Shown: positions 48,208 to 55,871 of the stretch, piece by piece
Position numbering within the stretch: position 1 is the first letter of the stretch
How the letters are laid out: every line of letters starts with the position of its first letter
Source of the DNA: Mycobacterium sp. IS-1496
GTDB lineage: Bacteria; Actinomycetota; Actinomycetes; Mycobacteriales; Mycobacteriaceae
DNA: 64,000 nucleotides
Direction: 5' to 3'
Assembly (NCBI RefSeq): GCF_001499995.1
Contig: NZ_LQIU01000023.1
Location: 1-64,000 of the forward strand
The notes under the pieces: generated by a model
Seen by the model: only the letters and a program-made list of their open reading frames with translations
Databases searched by the model: none
Told to the model about the DNA's origin: nothing
Position numbers and translations under genes: made by a program

Positions 48208-48949
48208 TGTCCACGGTCGTCCCGGTCAGGTAGCCGGCGTCCTGACTGGACAGGAACGTGATGACCGCGGCCACCTCGTCAGTGGTGGCGGTGCGACCCA
48301 CGGGGATGTCGGCGGCCAGCCTGGCTTCCTGCTCGTCGGTGGAGCCGACGCGGATGTTGGTGTCGACGGCACCTGGTGTGACGGCATTGACCGTCACGCC
48401 GGTGTCGGCGATCTCGCGCGCCAGTGACTTGGTGAAGCCCAGGATCGCGGCCTTGGCCGACGAATACGGCACCTTGCCGAACACCCCGCCGCCGCGCTGC
48501 GCGGACACCGACGACATGTTGACGATGCGGCCCCAGCCCTGGTCGACCATGGCGGGCAGGAAGGCCTTGGAGACGAGATAGGTACCGGTGGCGTTGACGG
48601 CCATCACCTTGTTCCACAGCTCGAGCGTCGTCTCCAGGAACGGGACGGGCGAAGTGATCCCGGCGATGTTGGCCAGCGCGCCGACCGGGGGCAGGTTCCC
48701 CGAGGCGACTTCGGCGGCGACGGCGTCGTACGCCGCGGTGACCGAGTCCTCGGAGGTCACGTCGACGGCGTGGCCGAACGCCGGCACCGCGTACCGGTTG
48801 CCGATCTCGGCGGCCACCTTCGCCGACTTCTCCCCGTCGAGGTCGAGGACCACGACGGCCCAGCCCTCGCGGGCGTAGCGCTCGGCGACGGCCATGCCGA
48901 TGCCCTTGTCGGAGGTGGCTCCGGTGATGACGGCGGTCTTGTTCTGCAT
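48182..48949 (-). CDS. short-chain dehydrogenase/reductase (SDR)
   Basis: A 255-residue classical SDR: cofactor motif TGATSDKGIG, NIAG motif (LANIAGITSP), catalytic Ser in NMSSVSA and YSSAK. D after strand 2 (VLDLDG) favours NAD(H). It probably oxidises a sugar, polyol or related hydroxyl in the cluster. GAGGAG precedes the ATG, and the isomerase gene ends 9 bp upstream, so the two form an operon on the minus strand. Confidence 0.92.
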   Translation of the reverse strand: MQNKTAVITGATSDKGIGMAVAERYAREGWAVVVLDLDGEKSAKVAAEIGNRYAVPAFGHAVDVTSEDSVTAAYDAVAAEVASGNLPPVGALANIAGITSPVPFLETTLELWNKVMAVNATGTYLVSKAFLPAMVDQGWGRIVNMSSVSAQRGGGVFGKVPYSSAKAAILGFTKSLAREIADTGVTVNAVTPGAVDTNIRVGSTDEQEARLAADIPVGRTATTDEVAAVITFLSSQDAGYLTGTTVDINGGSHIH

Positions 48950-48958
48950 GGGGTCTCC

Positions 48959-49792
48959 TCAGATCAGTTCGGAAATGAAGCGCCCGGCGCGGATCGCCGC
49001 GGCGGGGCGTTCGTCATGGGTGATGTCGCGCGTCTCGAGTTCCAGCGAGAAATGCCCGTGATAGCCGGCGTCGGCGAGGGCCTTGAGCCCCCGGGCGAAA
49101 TCCACCGCGCCGTTGCCGACCGAGAAATTGATGTTGCCGGGCACCGCGTCGCGGATGTGGACGTGGGCGATGCGGGGCCCGAACCGGTCGACGAAGTCGA
49201 CGGGGTCCGCACCGGAGGCCACGATGTGGCTGAAGTCCATCACGATGCCCACCTCCGGTCCGAAGCGGTTCGTGAGCGCATGCGCCCGATCGACGTCGCA
49301 GCACAGGCGATGGAAGTGCAATGACTCGGTCCACAGCTCGACGCGTCCGGCGGCGGCCACATGTGCGGCTGCGACGAGTCCGTCGGCGACCCGGTCCAGG
49401 TCCTCGTCGAGTGAGCGCAGCGGTTCGTGGCTGAGCGCGCCGCAGGGCAGCACCACCGCCCGGGCGCCGGTCCCCGCGGCGAGTGCGATGAGCATGTCCA
49501 GGTGGCGCGTGCGGGCCCGCTGTTCGGCCGGCGTCAACGCGGCGTTGAGGTCTCCGACGTCGCCGTTGATGGACCGCACGCGGAGCCCTGAGGCTGCGAC
49601 CACCGCGGCGACGTCGGCGACGGCGGACTCATCGAGGACGTAGGGCACGTGGTCGCAGACGCCGGGGAGCGCACCGAGGTCAATCTCGGTGAAGCCCAGG
49701 CCGGCGATGGTCTCCAGAGCCTGCGGTAGGGCCTGGTGCCGAAAGCTGATCGTCGAGCAGCCGAGACGCGAGTGGAGCGTTGTCGGGGTCAT
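48959..49792 (-). CDS. sugar phosphate isomerase/epimerase (AP-endonuclease-2-like TIM barrel)
   Basis: A 277-residue protein of the xylose-isomerase-like TIM-barrel family: GCSTISFRHQALPQALETIAGLGFTEID at the start, the metal ligands expected in ELWTESLHFHRL, VGIVMDFSHIV, AHVHIRDAVPG and HFSLELETRD. Such enzymes isomerise or epimerise keto-sugars. The strong GGAGGTGAC directly before ATG 49792 fixes the start; an upstream ATG is weaker. Operon with the SDR; divergent from the transporter. Confidence 0.85.
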   Translation of the reverse strand: MTPTTLHSRLGCSTISFRHQALPQALETIAGLGFTEIDLGALPGVCDHVPYVLDESAVADVAAVVAASGLRVRSINGDVGDLNAALTPAEQRARTRHLDMLIALAAGTGARAVVLPCGALSHEPLRSLDEDLDRVADGLVAAAHVAAAGRVELWTESLHFHRLCCDVDRAHALTNRFGPEVGIVMDFSHIVASGADPVDFVDRFGPRIAHVHIRDAVPGNINFSVGNGAVDFARGLKALADAGYHGHFSLELETRDITHDERPAAAIRAGRFISELI

Positions 49793-49801
49793 GTCACCTC
49801 C

Positions 49802-49817
49802 TGTGATGGTGACCACA
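49802..49817. promoter_or_regulatory. CRP-like site beside the isomerase start
   Basis: TGTGA-TGGTGA-CCACA, one mismatch from TGTGA-N6-TCACA, immediately upstream of the isomerase ribosome site. Control by cAMP-CRP is plausible for a carbon-source cluster. Confidence 0.4.
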
Positions 49818-49825
49818 CTAGCTGC

Positions 49826-49934
49826 GTTGACTGTTAACAGTCAACTCACAACATCCACAGCGTGTTGACTGTTGACAGTGAGGTGTGCGCGTGGTCACAC
49901 TAGGAGACGTATCGCACTGTTGACCGTCGACAGT
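49826..49934. promoter_or_regulatory. GntR-type boxes in the divergent promoter of the carbohydrate cluster
   Basis: A perfect 20-bp palindrome GTTGACTGTTAACAGTCAAC (49826-49845, core TGTTAACA), a second near-copy from 49864 (core TGTTGACA at 49870-49877), and a third composite site ACTGTTGACCGTCGACAGT (49916-49934). The TGT-YR-ACA core is the form bound by FadR/FCD GntR regulators. Two further cores lie before the GntR gene itself (53155-53176). Located between the divergent isomerase/SDR and transporter/transketolase operons. Confidence 0.75.
49884..49899. promoter_or_regulatory. second CRP-like site in the cluster promoter
   Basis: TGTGC-GCGTGG-TCACA, one mismatch from the CRP consensus, lying between the second and third GntR boxes. 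With the site at 49802 it makes two CRP-like sites in one divergent promoter. Confidence 0.45.
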
Positions 49935-49990
49935 GATGTGGATCGCCGGTTGCAAGACCAGCTAGCGCAGCATTTGAAAGGATGACCACC

Positions 49991-51328
49991 ATGAGCGATG
50001 ACGCTCTGACGATGCGAGGCCCGGTGAACGGCACACCGGATGCCAAGCGGGTCGCGATCGGTTCCGGTGTCGGCGCAGTGATCGAAACCTACGACTTCAT
50101 CGGGTTCGGCACCGCGGCCGCCCTCTACTTCGGCACCGCCTTCTTTCCCAACTCCAGTCCGGTCGCCGGAACGCTCGCCGCCTTCGCCACGCTCGGTGTC
50201 GGCTTCGCCGCTCGTCCGCTCGGCGGCATCATCGGCGGTCACCTCGGCGACAAGGTCGGCCGCAAGCCCGTGCTGGTCGCCTCGCTCATCGTCATGGGCC
50301 TGGCCACCTTCGCGATCGGCCTGCTGCCCACCTACGCCGCGGTCGGCGTCCTCGCCCCGATCCTTCTGGTGACCGTCCGCATCATCCAGGGCTTGGCGTT
50401 CGGTGCCGAATGGGGCGGCGCGATCCTGATGAGCTACGAACACGCGCCGTGGAAGCAGAAGGGCCGCTACACCGGCATCGTGCAGGCCGGGTTCCCGGTC
50501 GGACTGCTGCTGGCCAACCTGGTCTTCCTGGTCAGCGTTCACCTCGGCGGCGACTGGGCCTGGCGCGTACCGTTCCTCGCGAGCATCGTGCTCGTCATGG
50601 TCGGCCTGGTCATCCGTGCCAAGGTTCCCGAGTCCCCGGTCTTCGAGGACGTCAAGAACGAGGGCAAGGTCGTCAAGGCGCCGATCGTCGAGGTCGTCAA
50701 GAAGGATTGGCGCAACATCGTGCGCGGTATCGGCCTGCGCATCGCGGAGACGGCCGGCTACGCCGTTTCCATCACCTACATGATCAGCTACCTCAAGAGC
50801 GCGGGCGTTGCCACCGCCACGGAAACCCTTGTGGCGCTGTGCATCGCCTCGTTCCTCGGGATCTTCGCGACGATGGCGTGGGCCCGGTTGACCGACCGGA
50901 TCGGCCGCCGCCCCGTCTACATCGGCGTGTGCGCGTTCGCGATTCCGTTCGGCGTGCTGATGTTCGTCCTGGTGAACACCGGTCTGATGCTGCTCATCAT
51001 CGCCACCTTCGCCGTCTCGTACGGCGTCTGCCAGAACGCGCTCGCCGGCGCGCAGGGCGCCTGGTTCCCCGAGCTGTTCACCGCCAACACCCGCGCCTCG
51101 GGGGCGTCACTGGCCTACCAGATCTCGGCCATGGTTTCCGGCTTCACGCCGTTCATCACCACCCTGCTGTACGAGGGGTTCGGCTGGGTGGGTCCGGCGC
51201 TGCTGTTCTCCGGTTACGCCGCGATCGGACTGTGGGCCGCACTCGCGACGCGCGAGACATGGGGTCCCGCCGAACGCAAGGCCGCCGACAAGGCCGTCGA
51301 CGCCCAGTCACACGCGCTGGCCGCGTGA
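49991..51328 (+). CDS. MFS transporter, metabolite:H+ symporter (MHS) family
   Basis: A 445-residue transporter with about 12 transmembrane helices. The MHS marks are GAVIETYDFIGFGTAAALYFG in helix 1 and GGIIGGHLGDKVGRKPVLVASL (loop 2-3, G-D-x-x-G-R-K), followed by GLAFGAEWGGAIL. The family imports organic acids (citrate, ketoglutarate, shikimate) or sugar acids with protons, so the cluster substrate may be an acid. The ATG at 49991 is chosen over 49982 because AAAGGA lies ~8 bases upstream. The stop shares a base with the transketolase ATG (TGATG). Confidence 0.9.
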   Translation: MSDDALTMRGPVNGTPDAKRVAIGSGVGAVIETYDFIGFGTAAALYFGTAFFPNSSPVAGTLAAFATLGVGFAARPLGGIIGGHLGDKVGRKPVLVASLIVMGLATFAIGLLPTYAAVGVLAPILLVTVRIIQGLAFGAEWGGAILMSYEHAPWKQKGRYTGIVQAGFPVGLLLANLVFLVSVHLGGDWAWRVPFLASIVLVMVGLVIRAKVPESPVFEDVKNEGKVVKAPIVEVVKKDWRNIVRGIGLRIAETAGYAVSITYMISYLKSAGVATATETLVALCIASFLGIFATMAWARLTDRIGRRPVYIGVCAFAIPFGVLMFVLVNTGLMLLIIATFAVSYGVCQNALAGAQGAWFPELFTANTRASGASLAYQISAMVSGFTPFITTLLYEGFGWVGPALLFSGYAAIGLWAALATRETWGPAERKAADKAVDAQSHALAA

Positions 51329-52161
51329 TGCGGGCTCAACGAGTGGCCGACGCTGCCTACCGGATGCGTCACCACGCCCTCAACATGGGCGAGGCCCAGG
51401 GCCAGGGCTATGTCGGCCAGGCACTGGGAGCCGCCGACATGCTCGCCACCGTCTACGTCGATCAGCTCAACTACCGAGCGGACGACCCTCACTGGGAGGG
51501 ACGCGACCGGTTCCTGCTTTCGACCGGGCACTACGCCATCGGCCTGTATGCGGCCCTCGCGGAGGCCGGCATCGTCGAGGTCGAGGAACTGGAGAGCTAC
51601 GGGTCGGACGACTCGCGGCTGCCCATGTCCGGAATGGCCAGTTACACACCGGGTATGGAGATCTCCGGCGGGTCGCTGGGCCACGGTCTGACGGTGGCGG
51701 TCGGGATGGCCCTCGGACTACGGCATCAGGGCTCGCCGGCGCGGGTGATCAACTTCCTGTCCGACGGGGAGCTCGACGAGGGGTCGACGTGGGAGGCCGC
51801 GATGGGCGCCTCCCACCATCGGCTCGGCAACCTGATCGCCATGGTCGACATCAACGCGCTGCAGGCCGACGGGCCCACCGCCGGGGTGCTGCGCACCGAA
51901 CCCGTCGCCGACAAGTGGGCGGCGTGCGGCTGGTACGTCCAGCGTGTCGACGGCAACGACGTCGAGCAATTGCTGGGGGCCTTCGACCGCATCGCCGCCG
52001 AGGCCGACCGCCCGTCGGTCATCCTGTGCGACACCAGGATCGGCCGCGGTGTGCCGCTGCTGGAGAACAGAGAGAAAGCGCACTTCATGCGCATCGACGC
52101 TGACGAGTGGCAGATCTGCCGCGATCAGCTCACCGAAGGTTTCCGAGGAGTGCCCGCATGA
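51328..52161 (+). CDS. transketolase-like protein, N-terminal (TPP-binding) subunit
   Basis: A 277-residue subunit equal to the N-terminal third of transketolase: HHALNMGEAQGQGYVGQALGAAD, FLLSTGHYAIGLYAAL, GGSLGHGLTVAVGMALG and the TPP-magnesium motif SDGELDEGSTWEAA...VDIN. Together with the next gene it makes a two-subunit transketolase-type enzyme, which moves a two-carbon ketol unit using thiamine diphosphate. Split transketolases serve special pathways (for example sulfo-sugar or apiose routes). ATG at 51328 shares a base with the transporter stop; GTG 51325 is possible. Confidence 0.88.
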   Translation: MRAQRVADAAYRMRHHALNMGEAQGQGYVGQALGAADMLATVYVDQLNYRADDPHWEGRDRFLLSTGHYAIGLYAALAEAGIVEVEELESYGSDDSRLPMSGMASYTPGMEISGGSLGHGLTVAVGMALGLRHQGSPARVINFLSDGELDEGSTWEAAMGASHHRLGNLIAMVDINALQADGPTAGVLRTEPVADKWAACGWYVQRVDGNDVEQLLGAFDRIAAEADRPSVILCDTRIGRGVPLLENREKAHFMRIDADEWQICRDQLTEGFRGVPA

Positions 52162-53147
52162 CATCCGTTGCGCCACAGAAGCTCAAGACGTCGGCGATGA
52201 TCGCGTCGTTCGCCGACCCGGGCCAGAAGACCGCACCAGCACCGTTCGGTCACGCACTGGTCCGCGCCGCCCAGGAGAACGACCGGATCGTCGGCCTGAC
52301 CGCGGATCTGGGCAAGTACACCGATATGCACATCTTCGCGAAGGCGTTCCCCGGGCGGTTCTTCCAGATGGGGATGGCCGAGCAGTTGCTGTTCGGGGCG
52401 GCCGCGGGGATGGCCGAGACGGGTTTGGTGCCGTTCGCGTCGACGTACGCGGTGTTCGCCGCCCGCCGCGCCTACGACTTCATCTGCCTCGACATCGCCG
52501 AACCGAATCTCAACGTCAACGTCGTCGGCGGGTTGCCCGGCCTCACGACCGGATACGGTCCGTCGCACCAGGCGACCGAGGACATCGCGATTTTCCGGGG
52601 AATGCCGAACCTGACGATCGTCGACCCCTGCGATTCGGTCGACATCGAACAAGCCGTCCCACAGCTGGCCGACCATCCCGGACCCACCTATCTGCGGCTG
52701 CTGCGCGGCAACGTGCCGACGGTGCTCGACGAGTACGACTACCGCTTCGAGCTCGGTAAGGCGAAGGTGCTGCGCGGCGGCAACGACGTCGTGCTGATCT
52801 CGTCGGGCCTGATGACGATGCGCGCGCTGCAGGCCGCGGAGCGGTTGGCCGGCGACAACGTCGACGTGGCCGTGGTGCACACCCCGACGATCAAACCCTT
52901 CGACACCGAAACCGTTCTCGCGCAGGTCGACACCGACCGTCTAATACTCACGTGCGAGAACCACACCGTCGTCGGCGGCCTTTTCGAGACGGTGGCATCG
53001 GCCGCGGTGAGGCGGGGAGTCGGCAGATCGATCACCCCTGTCGCGCTGCCCGACGAGTTCCTCGCGGCCGGCGCTCTGCCGACGCTGCACGACCGATACG
53101 GCCTGTCGACCGCGCAGATCGTGGCCACGGTACGTGCCCGGCTGTAG
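52158..53147 (+). CDS. transketolase-like protein, C-terminal subunit
   Basis: A 329-residue subunit with the pyrimidine-binding and C-terminal domains: FGHALVRAAQENDRIVGLTADLG, the catalytic Glu in QMGMAEQLLFGAAAGMAETG, FASTYAVFAARRAYDF, and a C-terminal domain ending TAQIVATVRARL. It pairs with the N-terminal subunit (ATGA overlap). The donor ketose and acceptor are unknown; no sugar kinase is in the cluster, so the substrate may arrive phosphorylated, be phosphorylated elsewhere, or not need it. Confidence 0.88.
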   Translation: MTSVAPQKLKTSAMIASFADPGQKTAPAPFGHALVRAAQENDRIVGLTADLGKYTDMHIFAKAFPGRFFQMGMAEQLLFGAAAGMAETGLVPFASTYAVFAARRAYDFICLDIAEPNLNVNVVGGLPGLTTGYGPSHQATEDIAIFRGMPNLTIVDPCDSVDIEQAVPQLADHPGPTYLRLLRGNVPTVLDEYDYRFELGKAKVLRGGNDVVLISSGLMTMRALQAAERLAGDNVDVAVVHTPTIKPFDTETVLAQVDTDRLILTCENHTVVGGLFETVASAAVRRGVGRSITPVALPDEFLAAGALPTLHDRYGLSTAQIVATVRARL

Positions 53148-53154
53148 CATTTGA

Positions 53155-53177
53155 TGTCGACAGCCAAATGTTGACAG
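53155..53177. promoter_or_regulatory. two GntR-type boxes before the GntR gene
   Basis: TGTCGACAG (53155-53163) and TGTTGACAG (53169-53177) are direct repeats 14 bp apart, between the transketolase stop and the GntR ATG at 53192. They share the TGT-YR-ACA core with the boxes at 49826-49934, suggesting autoregulation. Confidence 0.65.
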
Positions 53178-53191
53178 TCAGGGAGTGCATC

Positions 53192-53854
53192 ATGTCCGTC
53201 GATGGGACGTCGCTGCTGCGGCTGGAGAAGACCAGCCTCCGTGAGCAGGCCCTGACGGCGCTGCGCCGGGCCATCACCACCGGGCAGCTGACACCCGGCA
53301 CCCACCTGGTGGAAACCGAGCTGTCCGAGGCGTTGCAGATCAGTCGGGGCACGTTGCGCGAGGCGATGCGCCAGCTCCAGCAGGAGGGCCTGATCTCGGC
53401 GGGCGCCCGCGGCCGGCTGTCGGTGCGGCATCTCGACGCCAAGGAGATAAGGGACATCTTCGAGGTGCGCGCCGCGCTGGAGTCGGTGGCCGCCAGGACG
53501 TTGGCCTCGCGCGCCGACAGGAACGAGGCGGTCGCCGCTCTGCGGCACGCGGTCGAGGAGATGGATCGTTGGGCCGCTTCCAATCTCGAGGACCGGATCG
53601 AGGCCGACCTACGGTTCCACCGGACGCTGTGTCATCTGTCAGGCAACGAGACACTGCTGCACTCGTGGTCGTCGTTGGAGGGCAGCATCCGCATGTCCAT
53701 CATGTTCGCCGGAGTGGACCGCGCGCTGAAGAACATGGACGCCCGACGCCACCTGGAGATCGTCGACGCGATCGAAGCCGGTGACGGGGAGAGTGCGGCA
53801 GCCACCGTGTGCGCGCACATGGCCGGCGCGGCGTCGGTGCTGGTCGACGCCTGA
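53192..53854 (+). CDS. GntR family regulator, FadR/FCD subfamily
   Basis: A 220-residue regulator: winged helix-turn-helix in residues ~8-75 (LREQALTALRRAITTGQLTPG, ETELSEALQISRGTLREAMRQLQQEGLI) and an all-helical FCD ligand domain (IRDIFEVRAALESVAARTLA, ADLRFHRTLCHLSGNE, ARRHLEIVDAIEAGD) with Asp and His residues for metal-assisted binding of an acid ligand. AGGGAG precedes the ATG. It follows the transketolase by 44 bp containing two operator boxes and is the probable repressor of the cluster. Confidence 0.92.
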   Translation: MSVDGTSLLRLEKTSLREQALTALRRAITTGQLTPGTHLVETELSEALQISRGTLREAMRQLQQEGLISAGARGRLSVRHLDAKEIRDIFEVRAALESVAARTLASRADRNEAVAALRHAVEEMDRWAASNLEDRIEADLRFHRTLCHLSGNETLLHSWSSLEGSIRMSIMFAGVDRALKNMDARRHLEIVDAIEAGDGESAAATVCAHMAGAASVLVDA

Positions 53855-53858
53855 CCGT

Positions 53859-54695
53859 TCAGCGACCGCCGCGGTACTGCTCGACCAGCGCGGCGAATTC
53901 GTCGAGCCGCCTCAATGATTCGTCGTGCGGCTTGGTCGGTAACAGCAGCGCCAATTGACCGAACCCGAGATCCTCGGCGGCGCGCCAGTACTCCTGCTTG
54001 GGTGGTGTGCCGAACATCGCCAACGGGACGTCGCGGCCCGCGCCGTCGCGCATCTGCTCGACGCGTCTGGTGAGCTGCTCGACGGGCAGCGGGTTGGAGA
54101 TCCATCCGGCCCCGTGCCGGATGACCCGCTTGACCGTCGCATCGGAGTTGCCGCCGATGTAGATCGGCGGGTGCGGTTTCTGCACCGGTTTGGGGCGACT
54201 GAACGACGGTTCGAAGTTGACGTACCGGCCGTGGTACTCGGCGGGTTCGTCGGTCCACAGCGCCTTGATGGCCTCGATGCGCTCGTCGAGCAGGGCACCG
54301 CGCGTCTTCGGGTCTGTGCCGTGGTGGCGCAGTTCCTCGATGTTCCAGCCGGCGCCGACGCCGAACACGAACCGGCCGCCGGAGATCAGGTCGATGCTGG
54401 CCGCTTCTTTGGCGGTGATGATCGGATCCCGCTGGATGAGGAGCGCGATACCCGTGAAGAGTTCGATTCTCTGCGTCACCGCGGCGGCGGCAGCGAGCGT
54501 GACGAACGGGTCCAGCGTGCGGTAGTAGACCGAGGGCAGGTCCCCGCCCTCCGGGTAGGGCGACTCGCGGCTCGCGGGGATGTGCGTGTGCTCGGCGACC
54601 TGCAGCGAGGCGAAGCCCCGTTCCTCGACCGCGCGCGCCAGCGAGACGGGGTCGATGCTGTCGTCGTTGACGAAGGTCGAGATTCCGAACTTCAT
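53859..54695 (-). CDS. LLM-class F420-dependent oxidoreductase
   Basis: A 278-residue luciferase-like F420 oxidoreductase: MKFGISTFVNDDSIDPVSLARAVEERGF, FASLQVAEHTHIP, FGVGAGWNIEELRHHG and PIYIGGNSDATVKRVIRHGAGW are typical. Substrate unknown. It starts with an unambiguous ATG and ends 4 bp from the convergent GntR gene. The 97 bp upstream of it hold only a weak hairpin. Confidence 0.9.
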   Translation of the reverse strand: MKFGISTFVNDDSIDPVSLARAVEERGFASLQVAEHTHIPASRESPYPEGGDLPSVYYRTLDPFVTLAAAAAVTQRIELFTGIALLIQRDPIITAKEAASIDLISGGRFVFGVGAGWNIEELRHHGTDPKTRGALLDERIEAIKALWTDEPAEYHGRYVNFEPSFSRPKPVQKPHPPIYIGGNSDATVKRVIRHGAGWISNPLPVEQLTRRVEQMRDGAGRDVPLAMFGTPPKQEYWRAAEDLGFGQLALLLPTKPHDESLRRLDEFAALVEQYRGGR

Positions 54696-54792
54696 GCGCG
54701 TCTCCTGACCGGCGGGGGCATCCGATGGCTGCCTCGACGGGTAGCCCGTTTTCGCAGTCTCAAGCGGCCGGGTCCGACGTGGGCGCCTGCCG

Positions 54793-55842
54793 TCAAGGCC
54801 GGATGGCCGTTCGGTAGTCCTCGGCCGCCTCCACGACGGCGGCGACGGACTCGGCGGTCAACTCGTCGCTGATCCCTGCCTCGGCGTGGGCGAACGGCAC
54901 GAACGCGGCCATCATCTCCGGCAGATCCAGCCGGGCTTCGCTCGGCACGGCGTCTTCGGCGACCGCCGACTCCAGAAGGCGGCTCAACCGGGCCGCACTC
55001 CACCGCAACGGGTCCCCGTCCTGCAGGCAGTGCAACAGGAGCACGCGGTGCTCCAGATCGCGGAACGGCGCACCGGCCGGAGAGCGGAGGAAGCGGGTGC
55101 AGACGTCCCGCGCCTGCTCCGGACTCCATTGCGTGACAAGGAAACTCGACCCGCCGGGCGGCATCAGCCGGCCGAGCCACTGCACCAGCGCACGGCAGGC
55201 AGGCCAGGTGTCCGACTCCGCCGACTCGAGTCCCGACAGCGGACGTTCGAGTGCTTCGTGCAAGCCGGCCCGGGCATCGGCGACGGTGATGTCGTCGAAC
55301 GTGGTGTCGGGATCGGTGTTCGCGGCTTCCGCGACCGACAGGACGGCAGCGACCGAGTCCGGGACGAAGAACGCATCGCCGACCGACGACCCCGCCAGGT
55401 GGTCGATGTTCACCACGCACGTCATCTCCTGCCCGTCGGCGAACCGGACACCGAGAAGCAGCTCGTCGCCGTCACCGAGCACATGGGTCATCCGCACGGC
55501 CCGGTGGACGGAGGTTCTCCCGAGCGCGGCGAGCCAACCGGGAACAGCGTCGCGGCGCGCGGCGGCCGCGTTCCTGCAGCGGGCGCCCAGTGCGTCGCCC
55601 TCACCCAGCATCTCGCCGAGGACGGTCAGCAGCGCCGTCGTCTCGGGCACCTCCACGTCGATGAGCGACGCGACGAGTTCCCCGATGCCGGCCGGCTTCT
55701 CCTCGGACTCCGGCGGCAATATGACCGGTCCGGACGTGGTCGCCAGGATCAGCATGCTGGCCAGCCCCAGGAGGTCCAGCGGATGCCCGCTGTCGAGCGC
55801 CTGGCGCACCGCACCGAGCAGAGGTACTTCTTCTGCGGCCAT
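54793..55842 (-). CDS. conserved hypothetical protein
   Basis: A 349-residue, largely helical soluble protein with a central beta-containing part (DELLLGVRFADGQEMTCVVNIDHL). No recognised catalytic motif and no signal peptide. The C-terminal ~90 residues (LSRLLESAVAEDAVPSEARLDLP) look like a helical bundle. Codon use and GC are ordinary for the window, so it is likely a real gene. ATG 55842 (MAAEEVPLLG) is preferred over upstream extensions. It lies 29 bp downstream of prfC on the same strand; function unknown. Confidence 0.6.
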   Translation of the reverse strand: MAAEEVPLLGAVRQALDSGHPLDLLGLASMLILATTSGPVILPPESEEKPAGIGELVASLIDVEVPETTALLTVLGEMLGEGDALGARCRNAAAARRDAVPGWLAALGRTSVHRAVRMTHVLGDGDELLLGVRFADGQEMTCVVNIDHLAGSSVGDAFFVPDSVAAVLSVAEAANTDPDTTFDDITVADARAGLHEALERPLSGLESAESDTWPACRALVQWLGRLMPPGGSSFLVTQWSPEQARDVCTRFLRSPAGAPFRDLEHRVLLLHCLQDGDPLRWSAARLSRLLESAVAEDAVPSEARLDLPEMMAAFVPFAHAEAGISDELTAESVAAVVEAAEDYRTAIRP

Positions 55843-55871
55843 GGCCGGACGATACGCCGCTGCCAGGACGT

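Noticed and set aside
54737..54752. Small hairpin ACGGG-TAG-CCCGT followed by TTT as a terminator.
   Set aside because: The T-run is on the plus strand, while both flanking genes are on the minus strand; the stem is only five pairs.
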